Origin: an uncultured Acidaminococcus sp.
GTDB lineage: Bacteria > Bacillota > Negativicutes > Acidaminococcales > Acidaminococcaceae
Length of the DNA stretch: 17,237 nucleotides
Direction of reading: 5' to 3'
NCBI GenBank assembly: GCA_900770265.1
Contig: CAAGJR010000083.1
Span: forward strand, 1-17,237
Positions 1 through 6,794 of the stretch are shown one piece after another. The notes under the pieces were generated by a model. The model was given only the letters and a program-made list of their open reading frames with translations, was not told the DNA's origin and made no database searches. Every line of letters starts with the position of its first letter. The stretch's first letter is position 1. Position numbers and translations under genes: made by a program.

Positions 1-117
1 ATCTTCTCCGGCGCGTTCACTATAGCGTCCCCGATCTGCCCGTTGGAAGAAACTGCCGTCCGGATTCAAGAACAAAGGAAATGGGAAAAGCCTGTTTCGA
101 TATTTTAGGTTATTATC
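1..117. other. Unassigned left edge
   Basis: No gene can be supported here. One plus-strand frame is open from base 1 to a TAG at 106-108 and could be the last 35 codons of a gene entering from the left, but the predicted residues match no family I recognise. Base composition falls from GC-rich to AT-rich towards the inverted repeat that follows. Confidence 0.3.
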
Positions 118-188
118 CGATAAAACAGTCAAAATCAAAAATTTTCTGGTTAGTAACCGGAAAACTTTTGATTTTTTTATTTTTATCG
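118..188. repeat. Large imperfect inverted repeat, possible terminator
   Basis: AAAATCAAAA at 131-140 pairs exactly with TTTTGATTTT at 166-175. Inside it TTTTCTGGTT (142-151) pairs with AACCGGAAAA (155-164) apart from one T-G wobble, leaving a 3-base loop. Outside it CGATAAAA (118-125) pairs with TTTTATCG (181-188) across a 5x5 mismatch. The 3' arm runs into a T tract, so it could terminate a plus-strand gene lying to the left of the window. It also overlaps the -35 element of the following gene, so an operator role is possible. Confidence 0.6.
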
Positions 189-196
189 AGTATAGT
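168..196 (+). promoter_or_regulatory. Putative promoter of the AAA/DUF4143 gene
   Basis: A -35-like TTGATT (168-173) is followed after 17 bases by a -10-like TATAGT (191-196). The expected transcript start is near 203, leaving a leader of about 20 bases that carries the ribosome binding site AAAGGAGG (207-214). The -35 element sits inside the 3' arm of the inverted repeat. Confidence 0.5.
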
Positions 197-223
197 ATAA
201 GGAAATAAAGGAGGAAAGGCCTT

Positions 224-1447
224 ATGATTTCACGTGATTTTTATCTCGAACAGCTCATCACCCAAAAAGATACAGATTTCATCAAAATCATTACCGGCAT
301 CCGCCGTTGCGGCAAGTCTTCCTTATTGATCTTATTTCAGGAATATCTGCTGCAGCACGGCGTCAAACCTGGGCAAATCATCTCCATCAACTATGAAAAA
401 TTCCAATATGATGAATTGAGAGATGCCAAAACCCTTCATGATTATATTGCACAACGGATTTCCCCCTCTTACCGAAAGTACTATCTCTTTATGGATGAAG
501 TCCAGGAAATCCCGCAATGGGCCAAAGTCGTTAACAGCCTCCGGGTTTCATTTCCGGTGGATATCTATGTGACCGGCTCCAACTCCCGTATTTTTTCAGG
601 AGAATATTTGACATACATCAGCGGGCGATATACTGAGATCAAAGTCTATCCACTTTCTTTTCAGGAATTTCTCCATTTCCGGAATATTCCTGTGGAGCAG
701 GCAGGAAAAGCCTGGAATGAATACCTGCAGATTGGTTCATTTCCTGCCACGGCCCTGACGACAAATCAGGAATTGATTGAAAGCATCAATGCAGGTCTCT
801 TCGACTCCATTTTCTCCCGGGACATCATCTTACGAGGAAAACTGCGGAATGAGGGGAACTTCTTTAAAGTAGCTAAATTTGTCGTTGAAGGAATTGGAAG
901 TCCTGTCTCAGCCAATGCCATTGCCAAAGCCTTGAAAAGCCAGGGACATCAAATTTCCGTTGACAGTGTGGACAATTATCTGGTCCTGATGTGTAACGCA
1001 TTTCTTCTTTATCAATGTGAACGCTATGATATACGAGGAAAAGAACGTCTCCGTTCCAATGGCAAGTATTATATCAGTGATATGGGGCTGCGGAACCAGC
1101 TGATTGGTATACATCCCGGCAACCGCGGGCATATCCTGGAAAATATGGTTTACCTGGAATTGAAACGTCTGGGCTACGAAGTTTATGTTGGCAAGCTCCA
1201 GGAACAGGAAATCGACTTTATTATTACGAAACGCTCCTTTTTGGCTTATGTCCAGGTTGCCCTCAGCGCCCTGGATGAAAAAGTCCTGCAAAGAGAATTG
1301 GCTCCCTTCTATGCCATCCCTGACAATCACCCCAAATACCTGATTACGATGGACCAGCTGGATCTTTCCCAGGATGGAATCATCCATTTGAATCTCTTTG
1401 ATTTCTTATTAAAAGACACAACGCTCCGAAATCCTTCGTATCATTAA
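224..1447 (+). CDS. AAA-family ATPase with DUF4143 C-terminal domain
   Basis: This 407-residue protein belongs to the common bacterial ATP-binding family that joins an AAA domain to a DUF4143 domain. The Walker A motif GIRRCGKS is at residues 25-32 and the Walker B segment YYLFMDE at 86-92. The C-terminal part carries the EIDFI and YVQVA strands typical of the DUF4143 end, which resembles a PD-(D/E)XK nuclease fold. The cellular role of the family is not established, though a DNA- or stress-related role is often suggested. The ATG at 224 is supported by AAAGGAGG nine bases upstream. The gene is monocistronic here and convergent with tag. Its base composition is visibly more AT-rich than the genes to its right, which suggests acquisition by transfer. 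The family call is secure and the function is not. Confidence 0.85.
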   Translation: MISRDFYLEQLITQKDTDFIKIITGIRRCGKSSLLILFQEYLLQHGVKPGQIISINYEKFQYDELRDAKTLHDYIAQRISPSYRKYYLFMDEVQEIPQWAKVVNSLRVSFPVDIYVTGSNSRIFSGEYLTYISGRYTEIKVYPLSFQEFLHFRNIPVEQAGKAWNEYLQIGSFPATALTTNQELIESINAGLFDSIFSRDIILRGKLRNEGNFFKVAKFVVEGIGSPVSANAIAKALKSQGHQISVDSVDNYLVLMCNAFLLYQCERYDIRGKERLRSNGKYYISDMGLRNQLIGIHPGNRGHILENMVYLELKRLGYEVYVGKLQEQEIDFIITKRSFLAYVQVALSALDEKVLQRELAPFYAIPDNHPKYLITMDQLDLSQDGIIHLNLFDFLLKDTTLRNPSYH

Positions 1448-1470
1448 AAAAATCGCCGATGGCGATTTTT
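1448..1470. terminator. Bidirectional hairpin between the ATPase gene and tag
   Basis: AAAAATCGCC (1448-1457) and GGCGATTTTT (1461-1470) form a perfect 10-bp stem with loop GAT, with A and T tracts at the two ends, so it can terminate transcription in both directions between these convergent genes. An alternative stem, GCCGATGG (1455-1462) with CCATCGGC (1473-1480), excludes the first one. The same pair of hairpins recurs at 2096-2128. Confidence 0.75.
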
Positions 1471-1477
1471 CACCATC

Positions 1478-1512
1478 GGCTGCGGACTAGTGACCAGTGA
1501 CTGGTGACTGGT
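1478..1512 (+). repeat. Heptamer array A (five units)
   Basis: Five consecutive 7-base units start at 1478, 1485, 1492, 1499 and 1506. The first is GGCTGCG. The rest are GACTAGT, GACCAGT and two copies of GACTGGT. Units therefore share GAC (GGC in the first) followed by four more variable bases. The array directly follows the hairpin at 1448-1480 and overlaps the 3' end of tag, whose TAG stop codon is provided by the complement of the first GACTAGT unit. Confidence 0.8.
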
Positions 1513-2077
1513 TTATCCCACAATACTTGAAGCATCCCGGCTCGTGGCCGTCCACCACACCTACGGCCTGCAGGTAGGAATACACCACCGTGGTGCCCAC
1601 GAACTTCATGCCCAGCTTCTTCCAGGCTTTGGACAGGCTGTCGGACAAATCCGAATGGGTCCGCCCATCGTGTTCCTGCAGGGTCTTCCCTCCTGTGAAA
1701 TGCCACAGGTAGTTGTCGAAGCTGCCCCATTCCTTCGCCAGCTCCAGGAAGATTTTGGCGTTGGTGACGGCGGCTTTGATTTTCAACCGGTTCCGGATGA
1801 TGCCCGGATCCTGCCGCAGGGCTTCCCGCTTCGTTTCGTCATAGGCGGCGATCTTCACCGGGTCGAAATCGTCGAAGGCGGCCCGGAACGCGTCCCGCTT
1901 GTTCAGCACACATTCCCAGGAAAGCCCGGCCTGGAAGGTTTCCAGCAGCAGCATTTCAAACAGCTTCCGGTCCGTATGGACCGGTACGCCCCATTCTTCG
2001 TCATGGTACCGGATGTACCGTTCATTTTTCGGATTGGCCCAGAAGCATCGCTGCTTCCCGTCAGCCCAGGTTGTCAT
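1487..2077 (-). CDS. tag: DNA-3-methyladenine glycosylase I
   Basis: Tag removes 3-methyladenine from alkylated DNA in base excision repair. The 196-residue protein matches the family along its length. Its zinc ligands can be placed at Cys11 and His25 near the N-terminus and in the C-terminal segment GHEPGC. The catalytic glutamate is Glu46 in the motif ETFQAGLSW, and KFVGTT lies near the C-terminus. The ATG at 2077 is preceded by AAGGAGT with a 6-base gap. The last eight residues (NQSPVTGH) and the stop codon come from heptamer array A and are not family sequence, so the original end was probably slightly upstream. No clear promoter is seen. The gene lies 80 bases after leuB on the same strand, behind a hairpin, so it may depend on read-through from the leucine operon. 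Confidence 0.93.
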   Translation of the reverse strand: MTTWADGKQRCFWANPKNERYIRYHDEEWGVPVHTDRKLFEMLLLETFQAGLSWECVLNKRDAFRAAFDDFDPVKIAAYDETKREALRQDPGIIRNRLKIKAAVTNAKIFLELAKEWGSFDNYLWHFTGGKTLQEHDGRTHSDLSDSLSKAWKKLGMKFVGTTVVYSYLQAVGVVDGHEPGCFKYCGINQSPVTGH

Positions 2078-2095
2078 TCTTTTACTCCTTATTCA

Positions 2096-2118
2096 AAAAA
2101 TCGCCGATGGCGATTTTT
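2096..2118. terminator. Hairpin between leuB and tag, with an alternative fold
   Basis: AAAAATCGCC (2096-2105) pairs perfectly with GGCGATTTTT (2109-2118). On the minus strand it ends in a run of Ts, so it reads as a terminator after leuB and before tag. A competing stem pairs GCCGATGG (2103-2110) with CCATCGGC (2121-2128). In the minus transcript the free arm of that stem comes first, which is the usual order of an antiterminator. Confidence 0.7.
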
Positions 2119-2125
2119 CACCATC

Positions 2126-2153
2126 GGCTAGAGACTAGTGACTCGAGACTAGT
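2126..2153 (+). repeat. Heptamer array B (four units)
   Basis: Units start at 2126, 2133, 2140 and 2147: GGCTAGA, then GACTAGT, GACTCGA and GACTAGT. A degenerate fifth unit, GGCTTTA, overlaps the leuB stop codon. Together with the hairpin at 2096-2128 this is nearly the same composite as at 1448-1512 and in the same orientation, so tag is bracketed by direct repeats. Confidence 0.8.
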
Positions 2154-2157
2154 GGCT

Positions 2158-3231
2158 TTATTGAGTTACTGCTTCGGCCACCTTGTGACCCATTTCCGAC
2201 GTGCTGATCACGGTCAGCCCTTCGCCGGCCAGGTCCGGTGTCCGGTAGCCCTGTTTCATGACTTCGTCCACAGCGGCCTCGATGGCTCTGGCCGCCGCTT
2301 CCTGCTTCAGGGAATACCGCAGCAGCATGGCTGCCGACAGGATGGTCCCCAGCGGGTTGGCAATGCCCTTGCCGGCAATGTCCGGCGCACTGCCGTGGAT
2401 GGGTTCGTACAGCCCAGTGCCGTCGCCCAGGCTGGCAGAGGGCAGCAGCCCGATGCTGCCGGCAATGGTGGACGCTTCGTCCGACAGGATGTCCCCGAAG
2501 ATGTTGTTCGTCAGGATCACATCGAACTGTTTCGGATTCAGCACCAGCTGCATGGCGCAGTTGTCCACGTAGAAGTGGTTCAATTCCACATCCGGGTACT
2601 TTTCATCGTGGAGCTCGGTGACGATTTTCCGCCACATGCGGGAGGACCCCAGCACGTTGGCTTTGTCCACGCTGGTCACCTTGCCCCGGCGCAGCCGGGC
2701 AGCCTCGAAAGCTTTAACGGCAATCCGTTCCACTTCGGGACGGGTGTATTTTTCCACGTCAGAGGCGGTTTCCACCCCGTCCACCAGGGCCGCTTCCTTG
2801 TGTTCGCCGAAATAGATGCCGCCGGTCAGTTCCCGGACGATCACCAGGTCGGCGCCTTCTGCCCGTTCCGTCTTCAAAGGAGACAGATGAGCCATGTAGG
2901 GACGCACCTGCACAGGACGCAGGTTGCAGTACAGCCCCAGGGCCTTGCGGATGCCCAGCAGGCCCTTTTCCGGCCGCTTGGTCACGTCTTCGATATGGTC
3001 CCATTTCGGGCCGCCCACCGCGCCCAGCAGCACACCGTCCGCCGCTTTGGCGCTGGCGATGGTCTCCTCCGGCAGCGGAGTGCCGAATTTGTCATAGGCA
3101 CAGCCGCCCATGAGTTTATGGTCGTAGGAAATGTCCAGGCCGAACACTTCCGCCGTTTTCTTCATCACTTCCAGAGCCGCATCGGTGATTTCAGGACCGA
3201 TGCCGTCCCCGGCCAATACGGTAACTTTCAT
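2158..3231 (-). CDS. leuB: 3-isopropylmalate dehydrogenase
   Basis: LeuB oxidises and decarboxylates 3-isopropylmalate with NAD to give 2-oxoisocaproate, the third committed step of leucine synthesis, in the cytoplasm. The 357-residue product has the usual family length. It opens with the nucleotide-domain pattern LAGDGIGPEI and contains the acidic metal-binding segment FGDILSDEAS and the C-terminal GSAPDIAGKG. The ATG at 3231 overlaps the leuD stop by one base (TGATG). An AAAGGAG lies about ten bases upstream inside leuD, so the two genes are probably translationally coupled. It is the last gene of the T-box-controlled leuC-leuD-leuB operon. Nothing suggests that it is damaged. Confidence 0.96.
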   Translation of the reverse strand: MKVTVLAGDGIGPEITDAALEVMKKTAEVFGLDISYDHKLMGGCAYDKFGTPLPEETIASAKAADGVLLGAVGGPKWDHIEDVTKRPEKGLLGIRKALGLYCNLRPVQVRPYMAHLSPLKTERAEGADLVIVRELTGGIYFGEHKEAALVDGVETASDVEKYTRPEVERIAVKAFEAARLRRGKVTSVDKANVLGSSRMWRKIVTELHDEKYPDVELNHFYVDNCAMQLVLNPKQFDVILTNNIFGDILSDEASTIAGSIGLLPSASLGDGTGLYEPIHGSAPDIAGKGIANPLGTILSAAMLLRYSLKQEAAARAIEAAVDEVMKQGYRTPDLAGEGLTVISTSEMGHKVAEAVTQ

Positions 3232-3713
3232 CAGGCATGGGCTCCTTTCACATAGTTGATCAGACCGCCGGCTTCTGCGATTTTCCGGACGAAGGACGGC
3301 AGCGGATGGGTCTTGATGGTGATGCCTTTGTTCACTACGTGGATCTCCCCCTTGTCCAGGTCCACATCCACCGTATCCCCGGCTTCGATCTTCTTCGCTT
3401 CCTCCCCCACTTCCAGCACCGGCAGCCCGATGTTGATGGCATTCCGGTAGAAGATCCGGGCAAAGCTTTCTGCGATGATGCATTTGATGCCCTTCTGCTG
3501 GATGACGATGGGGGCGTGCTCCCGGGAGGAGCCGCAGCCGAAGTTCCGGCCGGCCACCATGATGTCCCCAGGTTTCACGTTGGGGGCAAAGGTGGTGTCG
3601 ATGTCTTCCATGGCATGTTCGCTCAATTCTTTGAAATCGGAGATGTTCAGGTAGCGGGCGGGGATGATCACATCCGTGTCCACATGGTCTCCGTAACGCC
3701 AAACTTTACTCAT
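3231..3713 (-). CDS. leuD: 3-isopropylmalate dehydratase small subunit
   Basis: LeuD is the swivelling small subunit of the LeuCD isomerase that converts 2-isopropylmalate to 3-isopropylmalate. The 160-residue protein is of the short type found with LeuC proteins of about 420 residues. It shows the substrate-recognition loop GRNFGCGSSREHA around residues 55-67 and the early pattern DVDTDVIIPARYL. The ATG at 3713 overlaps the leuC stop in an ATGA arrangement and has AGGGAGG seven bases upstream, which fixes the start. Confidence 0.96.
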   Translation of the reverse strand: MSKVWRYGDHVDTDVIIPARYLNISDFKELSEHAMEDIDTTFAPNVKPGDIMVAGRNFGCGSSREHAPIVIQQKGIKCIIAESFARIFYRNAINIGLPVLEVGEEAKKIEAGDTVDVDLDKGEIHVVNKGITIKTHPLPSFVRKIAEAGGLINYVKGAHA

Positions 3714-4975
3714 TTCAATACCTCCCTGGGATCGGTGATATGGCCGGTCACGGCACTGGCAGCCGCCGTCAGCGGGCTGGCCAGGTACACTTCGCTGTCC
3801 ACGTGGCCCATACGGCCTCTGAAGTTCCGGTTCGTGGTGGAAACGCACCGTTCACCGGCAGCCAGGATGCCCATATAGCCGCCCAGGCAGGGTCCGCAGG
3901 TAGGGGTGGAGACGGCAGCGCCGGCATCGATGAAGATGTCCAGCAGGCCGTTGTCCATGGCCCGTTTGTAGATTTCCTGGGTGGCCGGGATGATGATGCA
4001 GCGCACCCGGTCGTTGACTTTCCGGCCCTTCAGGATGCGGGCAGCGGAAACCAGATCTTCGTACCGGCCGTTGGTGCAGGACCCGATGACCACCTGGTCG
4101 ATGGCGATATCCTTGCCTTCAGCGGCCGGGTGGGTGTTTTCCGGCAGATGCGGGTAGGCCACCACCGGCACCAGTTGATCCAGGGCGATGGTGATGGTGC
4201 GGGCATAGACCGCATCGTCATCGGCTTCCACGGCTTCCCATTTCCGGGTGACGCCCCGTTCCTTCAGATATTCCCGGGTCTTGTCGTCCACCGGGAAAAT
4301 GCCGTTCTTGCCACCGGCTTCGATGGCCATGTTGCAGATGGTGAACCGGTCCGCCATGGACAGTTCGCCCACCCCTTCCCCGAAGAATTCCAGGGACTGG
4401 TACAGGGCGCCGTCCACACCGATCATGCCGATCAGGGTCAGGATCACGTCCTTGCCGGAGATATAGTCCGGTTTCTTGCCGGTGAGCACCACTTTGATGG
4501 CTTTGGGCACCTTGAACCAGGTCTGCCCGCTGGCCATGGCGGCCCCCAGGTCCGTCTGCCCCACCCCGGTGGAGAAGGCGTTCACGGCACCATAGGTGCA
4601 GGTGTGGGAGTCGGCCCCGATGACCAGTTCGCCCGGTGCCACCAGGCCGCTGTCCGGGACCAGGGCATGTTCGATGCCCATGCGGCCCACTTCGAAATAG
4701 TTGGTGATGTTGTGTTTCCGGGCAAATTCCCGCATGTGTTTGCACAGGGTTGCGGATTTGATGTCTTTGGGGGGAGAGAAATGGTCCGGCACCAAAGCAA
4801 TCTTATCCTTGTTGAACACAGGACGGCCGATCTTGTCGAATTCGTCGATGGCAGGAGGCCCCGTAATGTCATTGGCCAGGGTCAGATCCACCTGGGAAAC
4901 CAGCAGTTCCCCTTCTTCCACTTCCGGCCGGCCGGCATGGCGGGCCAGGATTTTTTGCGTTCTTGTCATTCCCAT
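3710..4975 (-). CDS. leuC: 3-isopropylmalate dehydratase large subunit
   Basis: LeuC is the iron-sulfur subunit of isopropylmalate isomerase. The 421-residue length places it in the shorter group, which is related to archaeal and HacA-type enzymes, rather than the roughly 465-residue enterobacterial type. The three cluster cysteines are visible as Cys300 in GSCTNGR and Cys360 and Cys363 in TCGPCLG. GADSHTCTYGA at 120-130 is the usual active-site segment. I chose the ATG at 4975, eight bases after GGGGAG. A second ATG two codons later is possible. The gene follows the T-box terminator directly and is first in the operon. No leuA is present in the window. Confidence 0.96.
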   Translation of the reverse strand: MGMTRTQKILARHAGRPEVEEGELLVSQVDLTLANDITGPPAIDEFDKIGRPVFNKDKIALVPDHFSPPKDIKSATLCKHMREFARKHNITNYFEVGRMGIEHALVPDSGLVAPGELVIGADSHTCTYGAVNAFSTGVGQTDLGAAMASGQTWFKVPKAIKVVLTGKKPDYISGKDVILTLIGMIGVDGALYQSLEFFGEGVGELSMADRFTICNMAIEAGGKNGIFPVDDKTREYLKERGVTRKWEAVEADDDAVYARTITIALDQLVPVVAYPHLPENTHPAAEGKDIAIDQVVIGSCTNGRYEDLVSAARILKGRKVNDRVRCIIIPATQEIYKRAMDNGLLDIFIDAGAAVSTPTCGPCLGGYMGILAAGERCVSTTNRNFRGRMGHVDSEVYLASPLTAAASAVTGHITDPREVLK

Positions 4976-5003
4976 ATTGTTGACTCCCCTCTCTTTGGCA
5001 CTC

Positions 5004-5038
5004 AAAAAGCCCCTACCTGCTGCAAAGCAGATAGGGGC
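5004..5038 (-). terminator. T-box intrinsic terminator before leuC
   Basis: A 12-bp stem (5009-5020 with 5027-5038, one wobble pair in the RNA) is followed on the minus strand by five Ts at 5008-5004. Its 5' arm, beginning CCCCT, is the segment that the T-box antiterminator would capture. Confidence 0.9.
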
Positions 5039-5238
5039 GAAGGATCGCTGTACCACCCTATGTTGGGTCTCATTCAGCCTAACGCGCTGTGGACGGCAGA
5101 AGCTACTGCTGGTTCGCCTCTGCAGCTCCCGGGTCAGAGGAATCGTCATCCCTTACTGGCTCGCACCCAACGCCAGCTCTCTGGAAGTTCCTACGATTCC
5201 ATTCCCGTTCATAGCTTGTGTTTGTTTGAAATGGTATG
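5004..5238 (-). promoter_or_regulatory. T-box leader controlling leuCDB
   Basis: The minus-strand leader carries the T-box sequence AGGGTGGTACAGCG (5046-5059), one base away from the usual AGGGTGGNACCGCG. A terminator follows downstream. Stem I is formed by GGAATCGT and ACGATTCC, with a distal arm containing AGAGAG and a CTGGC/GCCAG stem. The 3' strand of the internal loop reads CTCTGA (5139-5134), so the specifier is CTC or CTG. Both are leucine codons, and CTG is followed by a purine as is usual. The UGGU bulge matches an ACCA tRNA end. Uncharged tRNA-Leu is therefore expected to stop termination when leucine is short. Confidence 0.92.
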
Positions 5239-5244
5239 GTTTAC

Positions 5245-5272
5245 ATTATACATCATTGGTGATAGGTGTCAA
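5245..5272 (-). promoter_or_regulatory. Promoter of the leucine operon
   Basis: A perfect -35 TTGACA (5272-5267) and a perfect -10 TATAAT (5250-5245) are separated by 16 bases. Transcription should start near 5238, which gives a leader of about 260 bases, suitable for a T-box. The element begins only 26 bases after the stop codon of the upstream WG-repeat gene. Confidence 0.88.
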
Positions 5273-5298
5273 GAGTTTTTTGTAGACGATTTTAAAAT

Positions 5299-6714
5299 TT
5301 AGTCGAACAAACCGGCCTTGTCATATTGTGCGGGGATGACAACTTTGGCATTTTCGTCGATATAGCCCCATTTTTTGGTACGGCTGTCCTTGAACGCAGC
5401 CCGGTCCGCCGTGAGAGGCCCCAGCTGCTGCAGTTCCTCCCGGAAGGGAGCCACCGCGTTGCCGGATTTATCGATGACACCGCCCTTGCCTTTTTCTATG
5501 GCCGTGGTCCGGTCTTCCAGGAAAGCCTGGACGCTGTCGAACCGGTTGGCGATCACCACCTGGTTCGAGGCATCGATGAAGCCCCACTTCTTGTCAGAAG
5601 CAAAGGGAGCCAGGCCCTCACTGAACGGCAGCAGGGCATCGTAGGCAGCGGGGATCACGATCTGCCCTTTTTCGTCCAGCATGCCCCAGTGGCCGTCGTC
5701 CCGGAACAGGGCGTACTTGCCGTAGAACGGCGAAACGAAGCTGTAATTGGGCGGGATCACTTCCTGGCCCTTTTTGTTCACATAGCCCCGGTACAGATTG
5801 GACGGCATGGCCATGCCCGGCGAGACGCTGATGCCGCCTCCCCAGCCCCAGCCGTGATGATGGTGATGATGATAGCCGTAGCCCACATCACCCCAGTAGG
5901 GACCCCAGCCCGGGCCGATGCCCCAGTAGGGACCGCCCCAGCCCCAGCCGTCTCCCCAGCCCCAGCCGATGGAGATGTAGTCCAGGAAGCTGTGGCTGGC
6001 CCGGCGTACGCCCACTTCGGCCAGGCCGTTATCCTGGAAATCGCCCACGTAGGCATATTTCTTCAGCCTGGCATACCGCTTGCCCGTAGTATCCATGAGC
6101 CAGCCGCCATCCACCACGGCTACGCCCTGGTGGAAGTCCCCGGCCTTTTTGGCACTGACGCTGGGCAGCACCGTACCATCTTTGCGGATGTAGAACCACT
6201 GGCTGCCGTTTTTCACCGCAGCCAGCCCTTCACTGAAGCCGCGGACTTCCTTGTACTGGGGCTGGATCACCACCTTGCCCGCAGCATCGGCGAAGCCCCA
6301 TTTGCCCTTTACCTTCACAGGGGCCAGCCCTTCGCTGAAGGCCTGGACGGCTTCATACTCTCCGGGCAGTTTCTCCCCCTTCAGGTTGTAGAAGCTCCAG
6401 GTCTTGTCCGCCTGGCCGCCCAGATAGCCGTCGCCCCCGTCCGTGATCTTCTTCAGGGTGGGCGCCAGCAGCACCTTGCCGTCCCGATCCGTCAGGCCGT
6501 ACTTTCCTTTTTCCTGGATCAGGATCACCGGTTCCTCCCTGGGATCCCCCAGCACCACTTTTTTATATTGCAGGGGCAGGATCTCCTTGCCGGCCGTATC
6601 GATGACCCCCTGTTTGCCGGATTTTTCCACCACGGCCAGATGGTCGGCCGCCAGAGCCGTGTGTCCCAGAGCCAGGCACAGCCCCAGGGCCACAGCCAAT
6701 TTTCCATATGTCAT
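5299..6714 (-). CDS. Secreted WG-repeat protein with a Gly/Trp/His-rich insert
   Basis: The 471-residue protein starts with a short basic end, a hydrophobic run and an ALAAD-type cleavage site, a likely signal peptide of about 23 residues. The rest consists of WG (KWG) repeats such as KWGFADAAGKVVIQPQY, before and after a central insert at about residues 250-294. That insert is made of GWGWG and PYWG motifs and six consecutive histidines (282-287, bases 5871-5854). WG-repeat proteins are usually exported or surface-associated and their partners are mostly unknown. Metal binding by the insert is my inference. I place the start at the ATG at 6714, eight bases after GGAGG. The upstream in-frame GTG at 6723 overlaps that ribosome binding site. 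No terminator is evident downstream. Confidence 0.88.
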   Translation of the reverse strand: MTYGKLAVALGLCLALGHTALAADHLAVVEKSGKQGVIDTAGKEILPLQYKKVVLGDPREEPVILIQEKGKYGLTDRDGKVLLAPTLKKITDGGDGYLGGQADKTWSFYNLKGEKLPGEYEAVQAFSEGLAPVKVKGKWGFADAAGKVVIQPQYKEVRGFSEGLAAVKNGSQWFYIRKDGTVLPSVSAKKAGDFHQGVAVVDGGWLMDTTGKRYARLKKYAYVGDFQDNGLAEVGVRRASHSFLDYISIGWGWGDGWGWGGPYWGIGPGWGPYWGDVGYGYHHHHHHGWGWGGGISVSPGMAMPSNLYRGYVNKKGQEVIPPNYSFVSPFYGKYALFRDDGHWGMLDEKGQIVIPAAYDALLPFSEGLAPFASDKKWGFIDASNQVVIANRFDSVQAFLEDRTTAIEKGKGGVIDKSGNAVAPFREELQQLGPLTADRAAFKDSRTKKWGYIDENAKVVIPAQYDKAGLFD

Positions 6715-6744
6715 GCGAAGCACCTCCGTTCCCTTGTTGCCCTT

Positions 6745-6753
6745 ATTGTACCA
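6745..6753 (-). promoter_or_regulatory. Possible extended -10 promoter of the WG-repeat gene
   Basis: The minus strand reads TGGTACAAT, an extended -10 (TGn plus TACAAT), 30 bases before the ATG. No good -35 is visible. The same nonamer, followed by AA, forms the -10 of the pyc promoter at 14003-14011. Confidence 0.4.
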
Positions 6754-6765
6754 CAGGGTAGAGGA

Positions 6766-6794
6766 GGGGCTGTGAAGAAATTCTTCACACCCCC
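6766..6794. terminator. Hairpin overlapping the LysR stop codon
   Basis: TGTGAAGAA (6771-6779) pairs with TTCTTCACA (6781-6789), extended after one bulge by GGGG (6766-6769) with CCCC (6790-6793). On the minus strand the LysR stop TGA lies inside the 5' arm. A clear T run is missing, so termination may be weak. Confidence 0.5.

Noticed and set aside
1478..2153. Heptamer arrays as a CRISPR array
   Set aside because: Units are 7 bases, contiguous and without spacers, and there are no cas genes.
5854..5871. Six-histidine run as a cloning tag or contamination
   Set aside because: It is internal to a natural WG-repeat protein, uses mixed codons and is surrounded by Gly/Trp-rich repeats in a chromosomal context.
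6715..6723. GTG at 6723 as start of the WG-repeat protein
   Set aside because: It overlaps the GGAGG that serves the ATG at 6714, and the signal peptide is complete from that ATG.
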